The position numbers were made by a program, and so were the translations under genes. This document shows positions 32,958 through 42,085 of a stretch of 64,000 nt of DNA, one piece after another. A model generated the notes under the pieces. That model searched no databases and had not been told where the DNA came from. It saw only the letters and a program-made list of their open reading frames with translations. Source of the DNA: Anaerolineae bacterium. GTDB lineage: Bacteria > Chloroflexota > Anaerolineae > Aggregatilineales > Phototrophicaceae. Position 1 is the stretch's first letter. Every line of letters begins with the position of its first letter. The DNA is taken from positions 1-64,000 of the forward strand of contig JAJEBK010000054.1 in assembly GCA_022823945.1 (NCBI GenBank), in the 5' to 3' direction.

Positions 32958-33674
32958 CTAAGGATACAGATAGGGTTGATCGGGTTCATCGACCTGTTCC
33001 AGCGTCTCGACGACGATGACTGGCAGCAGTTCGCCGGCGAAGTTGGCGGCATTCAGCCTGCCTTGCACGCGCACCCAGCTGCCGACCGTCACCGCGTCAA
33101 TGGCATCGGCGCGGGCTGGCATGCCGATCGGGAAGGCATCGGCCACGCAGCAGCTCATGGTAAAACGCGAGACCATGAATTCATCAGCGGCATGAACAGG
33201 CTCGCGGTAGACAAAACCGATCACATCCACGGGCTGGTCATTGAATTCGGCAGGCGCGGCGCGGCTATACTCGCGCAGCCAGTCCAGGATATTGCGGTCC
33301 AGTGGGCTGCGGGCGAATGTCGCGGCATTACCAACGCCGACCGGGCGCAGGCTGATCCCGCCATTGATGGCTTCTATGCCCAAAGAACGCGAGGGTATCA
33401 ACAAAGCCAGCGCGAGCGGAAATGCGGCGATCAGCACGATATCCCAGCCGATGCGGTAATGCTGATGCGCATGAAATGACGGCTTGATGCGCCCCCACAA
33501 GCTCACCAGCGCCAGCAGAAAGAATATGCCCGCGCCGACATAAGCCAGCCAGCCAAACCGTTGATTGATGTAATTGCTCAGGTTGCCGCTGATGATGAGT
33601 TGCGTCAGGTACACGCCCATGCCCAGCAAAATTAGCAGCTTTGCCCAGTTGATACGGCTGTCGCGAGCGCTCAT
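32958..33674 (-). CDS. TIGR03943 (DUF1980) family membrane protein
   Basis: A 238-residue protein with three or four helices in the first 110 residues and a C-terminal soluble beta domain containing 'RFTMSCCVADAFPIGMPARA' and 'WVRVQGRL', both typical of TIGR03943 (YcgQ-type) proteins. It is the usual partner of UPF0718 permeases, as here and in Bacillus ycgR-ycgQ. ATG 33674 is preferred (GAGGGGG upstream); a TTG at 33689 would overlap the upstream stop. The conserved CC in the soluble domain could bind a metal; the function is unknown. Confidence 0.88.
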   Translation of the reverse strand: MSARDSRINWAKLLILLGMGVYLTQLIISGNLSNYINQRFGWLAYVGAGIFFLLALVSLWGRIKPSFHAHQHYRIGWDIVLIAAFPLALALLIPSRSLGIEAINGGISLRPVGVGNAATFARSPLDRNILDWLREYSRAAPAEFNDQPVDVIGFVYREPVHAADEFMVSRFTMSCCVADAFPIGMPARADAIDAVTVGSWVRVQGRLNAANFAGELLPVIVVETLEQVDEPDQPYLYP

Positions 33675-33685
33675 CGTCCGCCCCC

Positions 33686-34630
33686 TCAATATCCCAGCGC
33701 CAGGTTGATGAGCACGCCCGCCAGCAAGTTCATCACGAAGGGCAGCAAGACCAAATACAGCACGATGCGCCGGCGGAAGACGCCCGTGAACATCAAGGTG
33801 CTCTTTATATCGACCATGGGACCAAAGCTCAGAAAGCTGATGATTGCGCCAGTGGTAAATGTGTTGACGAAAGCCAGCGCCAGGAAGCTGTCGACTGTTG
33901 AACAGACGCTCAATATGTAGGCCAGCAACTGCATGAAAAGCACGGAAAGCACATTGCCAGTGCCCAGCGCCAGCAAGCTCTCTTGTGGCACCAGGGTCTG
34001 CATCAGCGCAGCCAGCGCAGAGCCCAGGATCAAGAAGCGGCCCATTTCAAAGAATTCATCGCTGGCGACCCCCACCGCGTGCAGCAATTTTTCGCGCAGG
34101 GAAGCCAGGTCGTGGTCATGATCATGGTCGTGGTCATGACCACGGTCGTCGTGACCGTGTTTAGCGTGACCGCCAGCCATTGCGATCGGCTTCAACACCG
34201 AGCCGGGTTTGGCGGAAATGCCGATGACCAGCGCGACCGTGACCGCGACCACGATGGTAATGACGAAGCGCCCGATAAAGACGGGACCAAAGCCAAAAGC
34301 GATATACGTGCTGGCAAAAACGATGGGATTCATAAAAGGCGCTGCTAACAAAAATGCCACGCCCATGGACACGGGCATGCCTTTGCTGAAGAGACGGCGC
34401 GTCACGGGCACGACTCCGCACTCACAGACCGGGAAGGCCAAACCCAGGAATGCCCCGCCCAGCGCTGCCCCCAGTCGATTACGCGGCATCAGGCGCACGA
34501 TATCGTCGGACTTGACGAAGCTCTCGATCAACCCAGAGGTCAGCGAACCCAGCAGCAGAAAGGGCACCGCCTCGATAAAAATGCCCAAGAAGCGCGTGGC
34601 AAATACTTCGATGTTGACGATGAAATCCAT
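33686..34630 (-). CDS. UPF0718 (YraQ-type) permease with His-rich loop
   Basis: A 314-residue polytopic permease (about eight helices). The diagnostic family block is '[15 protein letters not shown]' (C69-x-C71-G), followed by '[20 protein letters not shown]'. Between the two halves, residues 155-174 form a loop rich in His and Asp ([20 protein letters not shown]), typical of metal-handling transporters. Together with the downstream TIGR03943 gene it makes the standard two-gene unit. Metal transport or trafficking is inferred; the substrate is unknown. Confidence 0.88.
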   Translation of the reverse strand: MDFIVNIEVFATRFLGIFIEAVPFLLLGSLTSGLIESFVKSDDIVRLMPRNRLGAALGGAFLGLAFPVCECGVVPVTRRLFSKGMPVSMGVAFLLAAPFMNPIVFASTYIAFGFGPVFIGRFVITIVVAVTVALVIGISAKPGSVLKPIAMAGGHAKHGHDDRGHDHDHDHDHDLASLREKLLHAVGVASDEFFEMGRFLILGSALAALMQTLVPQESLLALGTGNVLSVLFMQLLAYILSVCSTVDSFLALAFVNTFTTGAIISFLSFGPMVDIKSTLMFTGVFRRRIVLYLVLLPFVMNLLAGVLINLALGY

Positions 34631-34714
34631 AAGCGGTTGAACTCGATTGCTGCCAGTTTGTTTTTTCAGTCTACAGCATAAGCAAGGCTTGCGCCGAGCA
34701 TTCGCGCGCCTGGA

Positions 34715-34888
34715 TCAAGGTTCGTTGTTGTCCAGCCCACTCAGTGTAAAGGCGAATACCAAAGCGAGCATCGCGCCTGTGGGCATGCCCAGCGCCACAT
34801 TGCCGATGATGATGCCGAAGATGACGCCGACCGCCAAGCCGCAAGCGACGCCAGCCACAAATAGCAGCTGCGTCGAAGGCGGTTTCAT
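34715..34888 (-). CDS. 57-residue membrane peptide at the end of the cyclase operon
   Basis: A small gene read from ATG 34888 to TGA at 34715-34717. It begins M-K-P-P-S-T-Q and has a long glycine-rich hydrophobic stretch, 'LLFVAGVACGLAVGVIFGII', continuing to about residue 50, enough for one long or two short membrane helices with small-residue packing motifs. Its ATG overlaps the stop of the upstream cyclase gene (ATGA), like the overlap between the two cyclase genes, so translational coupling is likely. It could be a membrane partner of the cyclases; there is no homology-based evidence. Confidence 0.65.
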   Translation of the reverse strand: MKPPSTQLLFVAGVACGLAVGVIFGIIIGNVALGMPTGAMLALVFAFTLSGLDNNEP

Positions 34889-36639
34889 GCGCCAGCCTCG
34901 ATATCGTCAAACAAGACTCGGTACAGCGTATTGTATTGTTCGAAGCCGCCTTTCATTTTTGTCGCCTGGAAAGGCTGGGCGCGGATATGCTCGCCCACCA
35001 GCGCATAAGTCGCCGGACTGATGACAATCTCGCCAGGTTCGGCATTTTCTTGCAAGAACTTGCAGGCGTTCGCCGCTTCGCCCAAAGCTCCGTATTCGCT
35101 GCGGTCTGTGCCGCCAACCATGCCCAGCACAGCTTGCCCGGTGTGGATGCCGATGCTGAAGTGCAGCCGGTGGTCGGGCTGGATTACGATGTGCAAAGCC
35201 TGCGCTGCCGCCATGATGTCTTGCGCCGCTCGCAGCGCTCGGATGGCGTGGTCTTCCTGTGGATTCAGCTGCGTATTCCACAAGGCTTTGATGGCATCGC
35301 CCAGGTATTGGTCGACTATGCCGTCCTGGGCATCGATAGCATCGCTTGCCGCGCCCAAATAGCGGTTGATCGTGCGCATGAGGTCTTCGGGCTGCAGTGT
35401 CTCGCCAAAAGCCGTAAAGCCGCGCACATCGGCGAACATGGCGGTCACTGTGCGCTCGACCGGGCTGGTATCCAAAGCGCCAATCGAATCGATATTCGCC
35501 AGCAGCGCCTCGGGGATAAAAGTGCCCAGCAGGCGGCGCTGCTCTTCTTGCTCTTTGCGTTCGGTCAAGTCGTCGATGACCAGCGCCACGCCATAGATCA
35601 CCTGGTCATCGCCACGCAAGGGGCTCGCCACCACTTGCCAATAGCGTTCGCGCCCCTTGTGCAAAAAGCGCTCTGCCCAGATGCGCTGGGTGTGGTCGCG
35701 GCGGACGCGCTCAATCTCGGCATAGAATTCGCTTGACACCGGCGGCAGCAAGTTGGACAAGGGCATGCCAACCGCCGATTCTGTGCTCTTGCCCGTCAGC
35801 GCTTCTGCCGCCAGATTGCAAATGATGACGCAATCGTGACTGTCGATGGTGATGACGCTTGAGCCGATAGACGCGAATATATTGGACAGGCGCACCTGCA
35901 TCTCTTCGATCAACGCCATTTGCGCGCGGATTTCTTCAAACAGGTGGGCATTTTCGATCGCCACTGCCGCTTGCTGGCCGAAGCTGGTCAACAGGTTCAG
36001 TTCGTTTTCTTTGAACAAGCCAGCCATGACGCGGTTGTCGCAATAGGCTACGCCGATAAGTTGGTCGCGCGCTTTTAATGGCACCGCCAAAATGCTGCGC
36101 AGGTTGAAGCCGACGATGCTTTCGCTGGCGCTGATATTGTCGTCTGCCCCGGCGTCCATGGTCATCACCGCCTCGCCAGTTTCCACGACCTGGTTGATGA
36201 CCGACCAACTGACGATGCGGCCGCCAGCCGCTGTTTCTTCTGCGCTCAAGCCCCGCGCGACCTTGAACTCGAGCTCGCCCGTGTCGTGATTCTTCAGCAC
36301 GATATAGCCGCGCTCGGCTTGCGTCAGGCTGATGACAGTGTCCACCACCTGGTTGAGCACCTGGTCGGTTTTTTGCGCGGAATTGATAAGGGCGGTGGTT
36401 TCTGCCAGACGGCGGAGTTGCGCCAACTGCATTTGTGTGTCGACCATATCGACCGAGAGTCGATCGATGCCGCTGCGCAAGTTCCACAGACGGTCGATCG
36501 CGTCGCTGGGCAGGCGGATGTTGCGGCGGCGCAAAAGCTGCTGCTGCTGCTCCAGAAGCGTCTTGACTTCGTCGGCGCGCTCTTTCAAGCCGCGCAACTG
36601 CGACTGAAGCGCGCCAAATGCGCTCGTCCCGCCGGTCAT
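34885..36639 (-). CDS. GAF-PAS class III nucleotidyl cyclase, C1-like (metal-site) subunit
   Basis: A 584-residue cytoplasmic protein: N-terminal coiled coil (about 10-85), GAF domain (about 85-235), PAS domain (about 245-365) and class III cyclase domain (about 375-555). Both metal-binding aspartates are present, D404 in 'MFADVRGFT' and D448 in 'QYLGDAIKALW'. The adenine-contacting Lys position is Q444, the Asp/Thr purine position is G517 ('EYGALG'), and the transition-state Arg position is F528 ('NACKF'), so a homodimer should lack substrate-binding residues. N524 is kept. It is translationally coupled to a complementary cyclase upstream (ATGA overlap), suggesting a heterodimer making cAMP or cGMP. 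Confidence 0.9.
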   Translation of the reverse strand: MTGGTSAFGALQSQLRGLKERADEVKTLLEQQQQLLRRRNIRLPSDAIDRLWNLRSGIDRLSVDMVDTQMQLAQLRRLAETTALINSAQKTDQVLNQVVDTVISLTQAERGYIVLKNHDTGELEFKVARGLSAEETAAGGRIVSWSVINQVVETGEAVMTMDAGADDNISASESIVGFNLRSILAVPLKARDQLIGVAYCDNRVMAGLFKENELNLLTSFGQQAAVAIENAHLFEEIRAQMALIEEMQVRLSNIFASIGSSVITIDSHDCVIICNLAAEALTGKSTESAVGMPLSNLLPPVSSEFYAEIERVRRDHTQRIWAERFLHKGRERYWQVVASPLRGDDQVIYGVALVIDDLTERKEQEEQRRLLGTFIPEALLANIDSIGALDTSPVERTVTAMFADVRGFTAFGETLQPEDLMRTINRYLGAASDAIDAQDGIVDQYLGDAIKALWNTQLNPQEDHAIRALRAAQDIMAAAQALHIVIQPDHRLHFSIGIHTGQAVLGMVGGTDRSEYGALGEAANACKFLQENAEPGEIVISPATYALVGEHIRAQPFQATKMKGGFEQYNTLYRVLFDDIEAGA

Positions 36640-38399
36640 GCGCTTCGCTGCACCTCATAGGCATTCATCCCAGCCGAAAGCCCCTTGCCATAGATTGGCT
36701 CGCGGGGGATGAATTCGAATGGCGGCTGGCTCTTGTGAAAAAGGATGAGATCCAAGGTTGCTTGCCCGATAGTGATGCTGCCGCGGCGGGCATTTTCTTG
36801 TACCCGTTTGGCGGTGTTGATGCTGTGCCCCAGCGCCGTGAACTCGCGCCGGCGGAAGCTGCCGACATTGCCCAGGGTGGCCACGCCGCTGAAGATGCCG
36901 ATGATATAAAAATGCGGGTCTGGCTCAATGCCCAGTTCGCTGTAGAGCTGCAAAAAGCGATCGCGCATCAGCAAGCCGCATTCTACAGCCTGTTGGGCGT
37001 GCTGCTCGTCTGGGTTCAGCTGCGTATTAAAGAGCGCCATAACTTCGTTGCCCATGTATTTGTCGATGATGCCGCCAGTATCGTGAATGCAGCTGGTGGC
37101 GATGGCTTGATACTGATTGAGGATGCGCAGGGTTTCGCTGGGCGCGACATCGGGCAGGGTCGCCCAGGGGCGCACATCGGCGAAAAGGCAGCTTACCTCG
37201 CGCCGCATACCACCCATCTCAATATTGGCGATTTCACTTATTTGGTCCACCATGCCTTCGGGCAAGATGCGCTTCATGGCATTGATGGTGGTTTCATGCT
37301 CGTGCAAGTGGGTAACATCGTCCATCACCAAGGTCACGCCCTGTGTCATTTGGCTGCGGTCTTTCAATGGCGAAAAGGACAGCGAAAGCGCCACCGGTCC
37401 CCTGCCCGGCAGCTCGGCGACGAGATCGAGCGTGTGGTCGGCATCGCCTTCTTTAACCAATTGCAGCTCTTCGCCCAGCTGCAAGGCGGCTTTTTGCAAG
37501 ACGCGCTCTAGTTGGCTTCCCAGCACGGTATCGGGCGCCAGATTGAGGATATCGGCGGCAGCGCGATTGAAAGTATGCACCAGGTCGTTGGAATCGATGG
37601 CGATGATGGCGCTGCCCACCGACGAAAAGATATTGTCCATCAACTCTTTGACGCGCGTAATCTCTGCCAGGATCTGCCCAGCCCGGCTGTACATGCGGGC
37701 ATTATTGATCGCCACCGCCGCCACATTGGCAAACGCCACCAGCAGGGTCAGCTCGCGTTCGGTGAAGATGCCCGCCACCAGCCGATTGTCGACATACACC
37801 GCACCGATGGATTGGTCTTTGAAGCGCAGCGGCACACACAGCACCGACCGCAGCGTGAAATTGAAGATGCTCTGGCTGTCAGACCAGCGCTCGTCCTGGT
37901 AGGCGTTGTCAGCCAAGAGAGGCTCGCCACTGCTGATTACCTGGTTGACCACCGACATGCTGATCTGGGGTGGCGAACCATCGGGCGAAGTCACGCCCAG
38001 CACACCGCTTTCGCTGCTGACGCGGAAGTCATATTGGTCGCTGTCATCCCGGGTCAAAATGATATAACCGCGCTCGGCCTGAGTCAGCAAAATGACCAAT
38101 TCCATCGTCTCTGCCAGGACAGTATCGGCATCCAGCGAGTTGGTCATGCGCACAGCCATATCGCTCAATGCGCGCAGCTGCCGCAGTTCGGTCTGTTCCG
38201 CCAGCACATCGGATTCCAGCCGTTTGAAATCTGCCTGCAATTGGCTGAAGCTGGTGAGAACAGATGACGGCATAGCGAGGCGGTGATGGCGCAACTGGTC
38301 GCGCTGCACAGACAAGGCGGTTTCAATCTGCTTGATCAGGTCTTCAAGCTGCCGCAAATCGCCAAGCAGGCTGGCAGCACCGTTTGCTGAGTCGCTCAT
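36636..38399 (-). CDS. GAF-PAS class III nucleotidyl cyclase, C2-like (substrate-site) subunit
   Basis: A 587-residue paralogue of the next gene with the same order: coiled coil (about 10-85), GAF (about 88-235), PAS (about 255-365) and cyclase domain (about 380-560). It keeps the purine-binding K447 ('IIDKYMG'), T521 ('REFTALG'), and the transition-state pair N528 and R532 ('SINTAKR'). The second metal Asp is N451 ('KYMGNEVMALF') and the first-metal motif is altered after D408 ('FADVRPWATL' instead of GFT). This is the reverse of the defects in the downstream protein. Specificity for ATP or GTP cannot be fixed, though K/T favours ATP. Confidence 0.9.
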   Translation of the reverse strand: MSDSANGAASLLGDLRQLEDLIKQIETALSVQRDQLRHHRLAMPSSVLTSFSQLQADFKRLESDVLAEQTELRQLRALSDMAVRMTNSLDADTVLAETMELVILLTQAERGYIILTRDDSDQYDFRVSSESGVLGVTSPDGSPPQISMSVVNQVISSGEPLLADNAYQDERWSDSQSIFNFTLRSVLCVPLRFKDQSIGAVYVDNRLVAGIFTERELTLLVAFANVAAVAINNARMYSRAGQILAEITRVKELMDNIFSSVGSAIIAIDSNDLVHTFNRAAADILNLAPDTVLGSQLERVLQKAALQLGEELQLVKEGDADHTLDLVAELPGRGPVALSLSFSPLKDRSQMTQGVTLVMDDVTHLHEHETTINAMKRILPEGMVDQISEIANIEMGGMRREVSCLFADVRPWATLPDVAPSETLRILNQYQAIATSCIHDTGGIIDKYMGNEVMALFNTQLNPDEQHAQQAVECGLLMRDRFLQLYSELGIEPDPHFYIIGIFSGVATLGNVGSFRRREFTALGHSINTAKRVQENARRGSITIGQATLDLILFHKSQPPFEFIPREPIYGKGLSAGMNAYEVQRSA

Positions 38400-38505
38400 A
38401 TAGCTTTTTCAAATCGCATGGCGCGACGGTCATCCATCTCGGTTATCGGCACATGCCAGCGATTATACTGCAAGTGCGGGGGGATAACACGGCAAAATGT
38501 GGCGC

Positions 38506-39837
38506 TCACCCGCTCATGGCGAGGGCGGCGGCGCGGCGTCCGATCTCTACTGCATAATTGGTGCCGCGGTCCCAGGGATAAACTTGCGACATGCTCGCCC
38601 AATAGACGCCCGGCAGTGGGGTATTCACAGCAGGCAAGCGCTGGCTGTGATGCAAGCGGGGAACGGGCTGGGCGTATGGCGCGCGCCACACCCACCACTT
38701 GCGCAGCCAACTGCGCTCAAAGGCGGGGTTGATCTTGCCCAGCGCCGGCAGAAATCGCTCGACCAGTTCTTCTTCATCCAGTCGAAAGTATTCGTGGCCG
38801 GGGTGCACATAGTCGCCACAATAAATAATGTGGTCGCCACCATAATGTTTGCGCGGCAGGTAGTTGGTATGCTCGACCAGCGCCAGAAACGGAAAGGCTG
38901 ACCTGGACTTTTCGGGCGTGTCGGCTGGCAAATTCAACCAATAGGTATCATCTGGCAGCAAAGGATGCTTCAGCGCGAAAACGACGCACAGCCCGCCGAT
39001 GCTCTTCAAGGCAGCGACCTCTTTGCCATAAGCGGTATCCGCCAATCCCTCCGCCAGTTGCAGCAGCAGCTTGGGCGAAGTCGTGCAGATCAGCCGGTCG
39101 AATTGCCGTGATTCTCCAGCGGCTTTCAGCCAGGGTTTGCCATTGCGACTGCCGATGCCCTGCGCCGGCGCATTCAGACAGATACGCACGCCGCGTTCCC
39201 GCAGCTGCCTCGCCAGTTCGTCCATGAATGCCTGGAATCCACCCTGATAGGTGCCCAATTTCAACGTGCGCTTGACGATGCGCGCCCACATGAATGACAT
39301 GGGCACTTGATCGTACTCGTGCGCGAATTTGCCGATCAGCAGCGGCTTGAAGAAGGTTTCGTAGGCTTGCCGACCCATCCAGCGGCGCATCCAGCTGTCG
39401 GCGGTGACGTGTTCAAAAGGCTGCCAGCGCGGGCTCAGCTTGATCGCGAGGCCAGCCAGCGCCATGCGGATTGTGGCGAGCAAGGGCAGTGGCAAAAGCA
39501 AGGCCGATGGCGAGATTTCGCTGCGCACGATCTTGCCATCCAGCCAGAAACTGGTCTTGGGGCGCGGAAATATGATCTTGTCGCGTACGCCCATCTCGTC
39601 TGCCAGGCGCAGGATGTCGTGATCGTTGGCAAACCAGTGATGATAGAATTTCTCCAAGGTCCAATCCCAGTTGTCATCTTTGAAGCCCGCTGCCAAGCCG
39701 CCGACGCGATCCGTTGCTTCAAAAATGGATACGCTGTGCCCGGCACGAGCGAAATCCCACGCCGCCGCCAAACCAGTCGCGCCCGCGCCGATGATGGCGA
39801 TGTTGAGTGGTGACTGCTCAGCCCGCCGCATACACAT
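38506..39837 (-). CDS. FAD-dependent amine-oxidase/protoporphyrinogen-oxidase-like protein
   Basis: A 443-residue flavoprotein. The N-terminal dinucleotide fold reads '[21 protein letters not shown]' with '[15 protein letters not shown]' (the GG doublet after the Rossmann motif), and the C-terminal FAD motif is '[22 protein letters not shown]'. This family includes UDP-galactopyranose-mutase-like and phytoene-desaturase-like enzymes; the substrate is not deducible. Its ATG lies 20 bp inside the 3' end of tsaD. Confidence 0.85.
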   Translation of the reverse strand: MCMRRAEQSPLNIAIIGAGATGLAAAWDFARAGHSVSIFEATDRVGGLAAGFKDDNWDWTLEKFYHHWFANDHDILRLADEMGVRDKIIFPRPKTSFWLDGKIVRSEISPSALLLPLPLLATIRMALAGLAIKLSPRWQPFEHVTADSWMRRWMGRQAYETFFKPLLIGKFAHEYDQVPMSFMWARIVKRTLKLGTYQGGFQAFMDELARQLRERGVRICLNAPAQGIGSRNGKPWLKAAGESRQFDRLICTTSPKLLLQLAEGLADTAYGKEVAALKSIGGLCVVFALKHPLLPDDTYWLNLPADTPEKSRSAFPFLALVEHTNYLPRKHYGGDHIIYCGDYVHPGHEYFRLDEEELVERFLPALGKINPAFERSWLRKWWVWRAPYAQPVPRLHHSQRLPAVNTPLPGVYWASMSQVYPWDRGTNYAVEIGRRAAALAMSG

Positions 39838-40882
39838 CCTCCGAAAGCATCCACCTTGCGCGCGCCTCGATATCCAGCCGACTGCGCAAACCAGCCAGAT
39901 AGCGAAAGTGCGCGGCCGCTCCGATCATGGCGGCATTGTCGCTGCAAAGAAATAGTGGCGGCGTATGAATGGGCAGCTCCAGCCGGTCGCGCAGCTTGTC
40001 GCGCAACAGCTTGTTGGCGCTGACCCCGCCAGACACGAACAAGGCGCTGGCAGCATGATCGCGCGCCCCGCAATACGCTGCATTGACCAGGGTATCGGTG
40101 GCGGCAGCCTGGAAAGCGGCCGCGACATCAGGGATATGCACATCATCCCGCAATTGGGCATGGTTTTCGGCGCGACGCTGGCGATGACTACGATCTTTGG
40201 GCTGCAGAGTAACCGCGCGCATCACGGCTGTCTTCAAACCACTGAAGCTGACATCATAGGCGCTGTCGGTCTTTGCTCGCGGAAATGCGTAGGCGCTGGC
40301 ATTACCACATTGCGCGGCTTTCTCAATGGCTGGTCCGCCAGGGAAAGGCAAGCCCAGAGTGCGCCCAACCTTGTCAAACGCTTCGCCAGCTGCGTCATCA
40401 ATCGTGCCACCGAGCCGCTGGTAGCGACCGTGCCCACGCATCAAGAGCAGTTCGCTGTGTCCACCCGATACGATCATCGCGATGATGGGAAAAGCGGGTT
40501 CGCAGAAACCATCCGCCAACCATTGCGAATAGACATGCCCTTCCAGGTGGTTGATGCCCAGCAATGGCAAACCGGTCGCCAGCGCCAGCCCCTTGGCAAA
40601 ACCAACCCCCACCAGCAGCGAGCCGACCAAGCCAGGTCCTTGCGTAACAGCAATAGCATCCAATTGAGAATATTCCAGGTCGGCTTCGTCCATCGCCTGC
40701 CCCACCACCGCACTGATGCTCTCGGTGTGGGCGCGCGAGGCGACCTCGGGGAAGACGCCACCATATTGCGCGTGCAGGTCAATCTGCGAGGCGACGATAT
40801 TGGCGTGAATCGTGCGGCCATCGCTGATGATGGCGGCAGCGGTTTCGTCGCAAGATGTCTCGATGGCGAGGATGGTGGTCAT
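39818..40882 (-). CDS. tsaD: tRNA N6-threonylcarbamoyladenosine transferase TsaD
   Basis: A 354-residue ASKHA-fold protein. Visible: '[16 protein letters not shown]', metal-binding histidines in '[14 protein letters not shown]', '[17 protein letters not shown]', '[19 protein letters not shown]' and '[16 protein letters not shown]', with '[11 protein letters not shown]' near the end. It completes t6A37 synthesis with TsaB and TsaE. The start ATG at 40882 is set by the conserved N-terminus; longer in-frame readings run into the divergent island. Confidence 0.97.
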   Translation of the reverse strand: MTTILAIETSCDETAAAIISDGRTIHANIVASQIDLHAQYGGVFPEVASRAHTESISAVVGQAMDEADLEYSQLDAIAVTQGPGLVGSLLVGVGFAKGLALATGLPLLGINHLEGHVYSQWLADGFCEPAFPIIAMIVSGGHSELLLMRGHGRYQRLGGTIDDAAGEAFDKVGRTLGLPFPGGPAIEKAAQCGNASAYAFPRAKTDSAYDVSFSGLKTAVMRAVTLQPKDRSHRQRRAENHAQLRDDVHIPDVAAAFQAAATDTLVNAAYCGARDHAASALFVSGGVSANKLLRDKLRDRLELPIHTPPLFLCSDNAAMIGAAAHFRYLAGLRSRLDIEARARWMLSEDVYAAG

Positions 40883-40919
40883 GCGGGCATTGTAGCACTG
40901 GAATTGACGGGCGCGGATG

Positions 40920-40925
40920 TATAAT
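40920..40925 (+). promoter_or_regulatory. Possible -10 element for the ATPase-TOPRIM island
   Basis: A perfect TATAAT lies 38 nt upstream of the ATG at 40964, in the intergenic region divergent from tsaD. No convincing -35 is found at 16-18 nt; the nearest TTGACG is only 10 nt upstream. Confidence 0.4.
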
Positions 40926-40963
40926 GCAGACGAGACAGATGCTTGGTGTAAGAGAGGCGCGCA

Positions 40964-42085
40964 ATGTACAAGTCGTTTCGGGTCAAGAACTTTCGCTGCT
41001 TCAAGGACTTGCAGATCAACGATCTGGGTCGGGTGAATCTGATCGCTGGCAAGAACAACACCGGGAAGACGGCGTTGATGGAGGCGATGTATATTCATTC
41101 CGGGAATCGCGATGTCAAGACTCTTCTGCGAATCGACCACCACGAGTCCTATCGAATGTATCGAGAATTTATGCCAACTGAATCCGATGACGATTCCAGG
41201 AGCCTTATGAGTTGGAACACACTCTTTCGTGATTTTGAAACCAGCCAATCAATTGAACTGACTGCGCGCATGCTGATTGGAGAATCGCGTTTTGAGGGTG
41301 ATGTATTCGATACCTCAGTCACTGTCTCTTCAAAGTCCATTGAAAGTTCGGATATCGACGATATTCTCTCTCAATTGAGAATAGAGGACTTGGAAAGGTA
41401 TCGGTATGTAGATGTATTGGAGATTAAGTCTGATACAGATAGACGCTCGACATACTTGGCGATCTTGAATGGTAGAGTTCGAGCTTCCAGAATACGAAAT
41501 AAGAACCCTGGACAGTCCGACTTTCTGTATGCGCAGGAAAAAATCGACTCTCGTTTGAACGCCCATCGATATAGCAACATGCGCCAATCAAACGACTTAG
41601 CGACACTGGTTGCTGCCCTTAGCGACATTGAAAGTAGGCTAGAGGGGTTAGAGCTTCTTTTTGATGGAAGGCGTCCGCTTATCTACGCCAATATCGGATT
41701 GAGTCAACTCGTGCCATTGTCTCACTTGGGCGATGGAATGAATCGAGTTGCCAGTCTTATCCTTGCAATGAGTGAGGTTCCTAAGGGGGTAATCTTCATC
41801 GACGAAATCGAGAATGGGATTCATTACACTGTCCAAAAGGATGTATGGCGTGCCATCGGTGAGGTTGCGCGCAAACACGACATCCAGGTCTTTGCCACGA
41901 CGCACAGCCTGGAAATGATTCGTGCTGCATATGAAGCATTCGCGGAAGCTGGGAAGCTAGAAGCATTCCGCTATCACCGCTTAGACCGTGGCGAGGAAAC
42001 GGGTGATATCGAAGCGGTTACCTACAATGAACCGGCCTTGGATGCCATTGCATCATTCGACTTTGACTTCGAGGTACGCGGATGA
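40964..42085 (+). CDS. AAA-family ATPase (OLD/RecF-like) of a two-gene defence-like module
   Basis: A 373-residue ABC/SMC-type ATPase: 'FRVKNFRCFKDLQINDL', Walker A 'GKNNTGKTALMEA' (29-36), signature-like 'LSHLGDGMNRVASLILA', Walker B 'GVIFIDEIENGIH' and H-loop 'VFATTHSLEMIRA'. The insertion between Walker A and signature (about 60-230) is not conserved with RecF. Unlike its neighbours the gene is AT-richer in its middle and uses more AT-ending codons, suggesting transfer. The stop overlaps the start of a TOPRIM gene (ATGA). ATPase-TOPRIM pairs of this kind occur in anti-phage systems (OLD, Gabija, PARIS). Confidence 0.85.
   Translation: MYKSFRVKNFRCFKDLQINDLGRVNLIAGKNNTGKTALMEAMYIHSGNRDVKTLLRIDHHESYRMYREFMPTESDDDSRSLMSWNTLFRDFETSQSIELTARMLIGESRFEGDVFDTSVTVSSKSIESSDIDDILSQLRIEDLERYRYVDVLEIKSDTDRRSTYLAILNGRVRASRIRNKNPGQSDFLYAQEKIDSRLNAHRYSNMRQSNDLATLVAALSDIESRLEGLELLFDGRRPLIYANIGLSQLVPLSHLGDGMNRVASLILAMSEVPKGVIFIDEIENGIHYTVQKDVWRAIGEVARKHDIQVFATTHSLEMIRAAYEAFAEAGKLEAFRYHRLDRGEETGDIEAVTYNEPALDAIASFDFDFEVRG

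Noticed and set aside
34671-34910. 79-codon His/Arg-rich minus-strand frame
   Set aside because: It overlaps the 57-codon membrane-peptide gene in another frame. That gene has the ATGA-coupled start and plausible membrane sequence; this frame does not.
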